A program made the translations under genes and the position numbers. A stretch of DNA of 64,000 bases, taken from Paenibacillus taihuensis (lineage in GTDB: Bacteria; Bacillota; Bacilli; Paenibacillales; Paenibacillaceae). Below, piece after piece: positions 61,495-64,000 of this stretch (within the stretch, counting starts at the first letter, position 1; the number at the start of each line of letters is the position of its first letter). The DNA lies in NCBI RefSeq assembly GCF_003386535.1, contig NZ_QTTN01000020.1:1-64000 (forward strand). Direction: 5' to 3'. The notes beneath the pieces were generated by a model. It was not told the origin of the DNA. It did not search any database and worked only from the letters and a program-made list of their open reading frames with translations.

Positions 61495-61560
61495 CGGACA
61501 TATTTTTGGATGAATGAGGGAGCTGATAGGCTTGGTTGTAAATGTGCAAAAATATGTCCG
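61495..61560. promoter_or_regulatory. Perfect 14-bp inverted repeat in the operon promoter region
   Basis: CGGACATATTTTTG at 61495-61508 and its exact reverse complement CAAAAATATGTCCG at 61547-61560, 38 bases apart, about 105-170 bases before the start codon. TTTGGATGA also occurs twice (61483-61493 region and 61504-61514). A related half-site TTATGTCCG stands at 63931-63939. Confidence 0.6.
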
Positions 61561-61591
61561 CGAATGCTGTAGATAGGTCCTGTTCAAGACG

Positions 61592-61636
61592 CAAAAAAAA
61601 CGGCGGCGCAGTCTGAATGGCTGCGCCGCCGTTTTC
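61592..61636 (-). terminator. Terminator of the ADP-ribosylglycohydrolase-fold gene
   Basis: AACGGCGGCGCAG / CTGCGCCGCCGTT, followed on the minus strand by TTTTTTTT. Very stable; it isolates this gene from the operon downstream. Confidence 0.92.
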
Positions 61637-61643
61637 GAAAGTA

Positions 61644-63812
61644 TTATTGCCCTCTGAAACGGAAGGACGAAAACTGTGTGCGGCTTCCCTTGTCGGTCGC
61701 AAAGCCGACCATGCCGTTCAAGTAAGGCGCGTCCTTATCCTCATAGCAGAGCAGCATGGTGCCATCCACCGAGATGTCAAAAGCGTCGCCTGCCGCGTTA
61801 ATCTCAATCGTATAGCATTGTCCGAGTGACCAATCGAACATGGTGCTCGCAAGCTCTCGGTAACCGTTCTCGTTCTTGTACAGGCAGAACCGTCCGCCTT
61901 CTGAGAAGCCTGCAGCGTAAGAGCGGATGCCGCCCTGCACGCGGAACAGCACCCGATGCTCGCTGCCGGACTGCGGAATGACCGATGCCGAGAAACGATA
62001 GTCGTCCCACTGCAAATCGCCTGTGTAGCTTTCGGCGGAGTCGCCATAGAAGCTGCCGACCAGCTTGCCCTCGTCCAACGTCCATAAGCCCCGCAAATAC
62101 GTCAGCTGGCTGACCTCGATATGAGTGCCGTTCCACTTCTCCAGCCGTTCCTTCGCAAAGTCGACTGCGTAATCCGGCTTCCCGGAGAATCGCATATCGT
62201 CCACATAAGCGATCAGCGGCCCCCAGCCGCCTTCAGGAATCCACTCGATGCCCGCTTCCAGCAAGCACACGTTGTCCATTGGCGGGATGGAATATCGCAA
62301 TTGCTCCCACTGGCCAGGCGTAAGCGTCAGCTTCTCTCCGTAATGACGAACGTCCGTGTTGCGGTCCCTTACGTATAGACGAGCCTGGATGGTCCGCTTC
62401 TCCGCCTTGGGCAGCGACACCATCGCTTCGATCGTTTGTCCTGGGTACAAATTCGGCGAGAAACACGGGTCGTAGCGGCTGTCGTTGAAATCCTCCGGAC
62501 GGTAGTACGTTTGCCTGTAGGTCCGGTAGCCTTCGCCACCGCGGGCGCGGTCGAAAACGACCTTCAACGATCGCTCTCCGCTGGCCGCGGCTTCCGTCGT
62601 ATTCTCGACGAAGCTGGTCACCTGATGCTGACGGTCGTCGCAATCGGTGCGGAATGCATGCGTTGAGCCAGGGAGCTCGAAATGGAAGTTCGATTGGCCA
62701 CCGCCCAGAATCGCCTTCCATTTCTCCACAGGCTCAGCTCCGGCGATTCGATAGCCGATCCCGGCGATGTATTGGGCGCACCACGGCAGATCGAGCGCAT
62801 TCAAGGAACCGATGACGCTTGAGCAGCAGAGGAAGTCGTTGATCGGCTTACGCCATGAAGGGTCGATGCCTTCCAAGCCGACCAGCACGCCCATGATCGT
62901 GCCGACGTTGCCGACGTTGCAATCGGTATCCCAGCCGCACATGTTGCAAATATTGATCGCTCTGGAGTAATCCCCCTCAGCGTACAGCAGTGACAAGACG
63001 ATGACGGCGGAGTTCGGAATAATGTGGCAGACGCCTGGATACCGGTCATAGCCGTAATTGTCGAATACGAATTTGAAGCAATCCCGCCAGTTGCCCGGAT
63101 GCTCGCGATAGAATGCAATTACGTCGTTTGTCATCCGGGCATATTCGCAATCCGACGGAATGACGGACAAGCCCGCTGCGATAATCGCTTCCGCGTCCTT
63201 CTCCGTAAAAGCAGCTGCGATGCAGGCCGCGATGAACATGCCGCCGTACTTGCCGTTGCCGTCATGCGATACGCTGGCGACTTTCTCCGCATAGTGGGCA
63301 GCCAGTGGCGGATTGCCCGGCGCGATCAGGCCCCACGCGTCAATGAAGATTTGCCCGCCTATTTGCTCCGCGACAGCGCTTCCATTCATTTCGATCGAAC
63401 CGGAGCGCGGCGCCATAATGCCGTTCTTCAAATTCAAATATGCCGTATGCTCGGTCGACTTGCCGTATCCGCCCCACCAATAGAAGCCGTGGCCGTCCGG
63501 CGCATAATTGAGCCAGGTGAGTCCCATCTGCTCTGCCGTTACATCGGTCGTATGCGTATAGTCGTCAAGCGCTCGCAGGAAGAACAGCGGTCCGTTCGTG
63601 TCGTCATCAGCCGCGAAGTTCCGGAAGTGGTGCAAATAACCTGTAATTTCGCCAAAGGTGCGTTCGAGCTGCTCATAAGACCAACCTTCGACGTTGCCGC
63701 CATGACGAACGCCGATGACTTTGCCTACCCATCCTGCATACACCCGTTCCATGTAATCCTCGGGTATCGTATGATTCACTAGAGCCTGCCGTTCGGAAAT
63801 ACTCATCGCCAT
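61644..63812 (-). CDS. ADP-ribosylglycohydrolase-fold protein with two beta-sandwich modules
   Basis: 722 residues. Residues ~1-345 are an all-helical ARH/DraG-type domain with both metal-binding motifs: AADDDTNGP (69-72 region) and GWDTDCNVGNVGTIMG near 290. Residues ~365-545 look like a jelly-roll carbohydrate-binding module (NLYPGQTIEAMVSLPKAEKR, AYVDDMRFSG). Residues ~555-722 resemble a LamG/DUF1080-type sandwich (GLWTLDEGKLVGSF ... YLNGMVGFATDKGSRTQFSS). No signal peptide. The fusion with glycan-binding modules, the sugar-operon setting and a possible shared regulator half-site suggest a glycosidase acting on a carbohydrate rather than on ADP-ribosylated protein. AGGGGA precedes ATG 63812. 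Confidence 0.8.
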   Translation of the reverse strand: MAMSISERQALVNHTIPEDYMERVYAGWVGKVIGVRHGGNVEGWSYEQLERTFGEITGYLHHFRNFAADDDTNGPLFFLRALDDYTHTTDVTAEQMGLTWLNYAPDGHGFYWWGGYGKSTEHTAYLNLKNGIMAPRSGSIEMNGSAVAEQIGGQIFIDAWGLIAPGNPPLAAHYAEKVASVSHDGNGKYGGMFIAACIAAAFTEKDAEAIIAAGLSVIPSDCEYARMTNDVIAFYREHPGNWRDCFKFVFDNYGYDRYPGVCHIIPNSAVIVLSLLYAEGDYSRAINICNMCGWDTDCNVGNVGTIMGVLVGLEGIDPSWRKPINDFLCCSSVIGSLNALDLPWCAQYIAGIGYRIAGAEPVEKWKAILGGGQSNFHFELPGSTHAFRTDCDDRQHQVTSFVENTTEAAASGERSLKVVFDRARGGEGYRTYRQTYYRPEDFNDSRYDPCFSPNLYPGQTIEAMVSLPKAEKRTIQARLYVRDRNTDVRHYGEKLTLTPGQWEQLRYSIPPMDNVCLLEAGIEWIPEGGWGPLIAYVDDMRFSGKPDYAVDFAKERLEKWNGTHIEVSQLTYLRGLWTLDEGKLVGSFYGDSAESYTGDLQWDDYRFSASVIPQSGSEHRVLFRVQGGIRSYAAGFSEGGRFCLYKNENGYRELASTMFDWSLGQCYTIEINAAGDAFDISVDGTMLLCYEDKDAPYLNGMVGFATDKGSRTQFSSFRFRGQ

Positions 63813-63930
63813 CGTTTCCCCTCACACTCCGTTTGCTCATGTATCCGTGCCCGCAGCGCTGCCGAGGGCAGTGGAATCGTCCTCATCATACCTTAGGCGT
63901 CTCTGCCGAAAAATCACAATAACCGCACAT

Positions 63931-63939
63931 TTATGTCCG
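63931..63939. promoter_or_regulatory. Half-site resembling the 61495-61560 repeat
   Basis: TTATGTCCG, eight of nine bases shared with ATATGTCCG of the inverted repeat, about 120 bases before the ADP-ribosylglycohydrolase-fold gene. Confidence 0.35.
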
Positions 63940-63950
63940 AAACCGCTCTT

Positions 63951-64000
63951 TTATTCAATCAGATAAGGCAAGCGAATAATGACCGTCGTACCTGCACCGG
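63951..64000 (-). CDS. Sensor histidine kinase, C-terminal end only
   Basis: The last 15 codons before a TAA at 63951 read GAGTTVIIRLPYLIE, the usual closing strand of a histidine-kinase ATPase domain (GxGTTVxIxLP). The rest lies beyond the window. It would be a third kinase of this type on the minus strand. Confidence 0.6.
   Translation of the reverse strand, partial: GAGTTVIIRLPYLIE

Overview
The window reads as chromosome of a spore-forming Gram-positive of the Paenibacillus/Cohnella type. This is inferred from moderately high G+C, strong AGGAGG-type ribosome-binding sites, YesM/YesN-type two-component systems next to sugar ABC transporters, GntR-LacI hybrid repressors, an adeR-ald pair, and many glycoside hydrolases. 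No rRNA, tRNA, plasmid or phage genes were seen.

Layout. 1-354: the 5' part of a class C group II intron (minus strand), inserted right behind the terminator of a GH2 glycosidase. 0.4-8.9 kb: GH2 enzyme divergent from an ArsR-type regulator whose C-terminal domain resembles that of the enzyme; a GH38 alpha-mannosidase; and a GntR-LacI repressor with matching operators plus a cre site. 9.2-12.8 kb: SGNH hydrolase (probably damaged), AraC regulator, phytanoyl-CoA dioxygenase-like protein, VOC protein, LytTR protein. 13.2-17.7 kb: adeR-ald, a 34-residue membrane peptide, a secreted beta-propeller protein. 17.7-28.6 kb: second GntR-LacI repressor, then a minus-strand operon (GH38-like enzyme, YesN regulator, solute-binding lipoprotein, two permeases, YesM kinase). 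28.7-29.5 kb: gene-free, with a tandem array of palindromic repeats. 29.5-37.9 kb: housekeeping and accessory genes (GNAT, broken epimerase, GGDEF-EAL, lipoprotein, amidohydrolase, zinc exporter with its ArsR repressor, small membrane proteins). 37.9-43.3 kb: a decayed stretch with a second palindromic repeat array, several frameshifted genes, small ORFs and a candidate small RNA. 43.3-49 kb: YjbR protein, a third GH38 enzyme, and a kduI-deoR-kduD uronate operon with a five-fold 10-bp-phased operator. 49.1-64 kb: a large minus-strand carbohydrate locus: solute-binding protein, two permeases, GH43, a second solute-binding protein coupled to a kinase and response regulator (a three-component sensor resembling AraPST), GH2 and a polysaccharide deacetylase, preceded by a separately terminated ADP-ribosylglycohydrolase-fold protein with two beta-sandwich modules and the last codons of another kinase.

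Together the genes describe capture and intracellular breakdown of complex plant or microbial glycans (mannosides, beta-uronides or galactosides, arabinose-containing chains, unsaturated uronates), each segment with its own sensor. The most promising new material is the 49-64 kb locus, the domain shared by an enzyme and its neighbouring regulator at 0.4-4.3 kb, the phased operator before kduI, the candidate small RNA near 42.9 kb, and the two palindromic repeat arrays. All family names come from reading motifs; no database search was possible.
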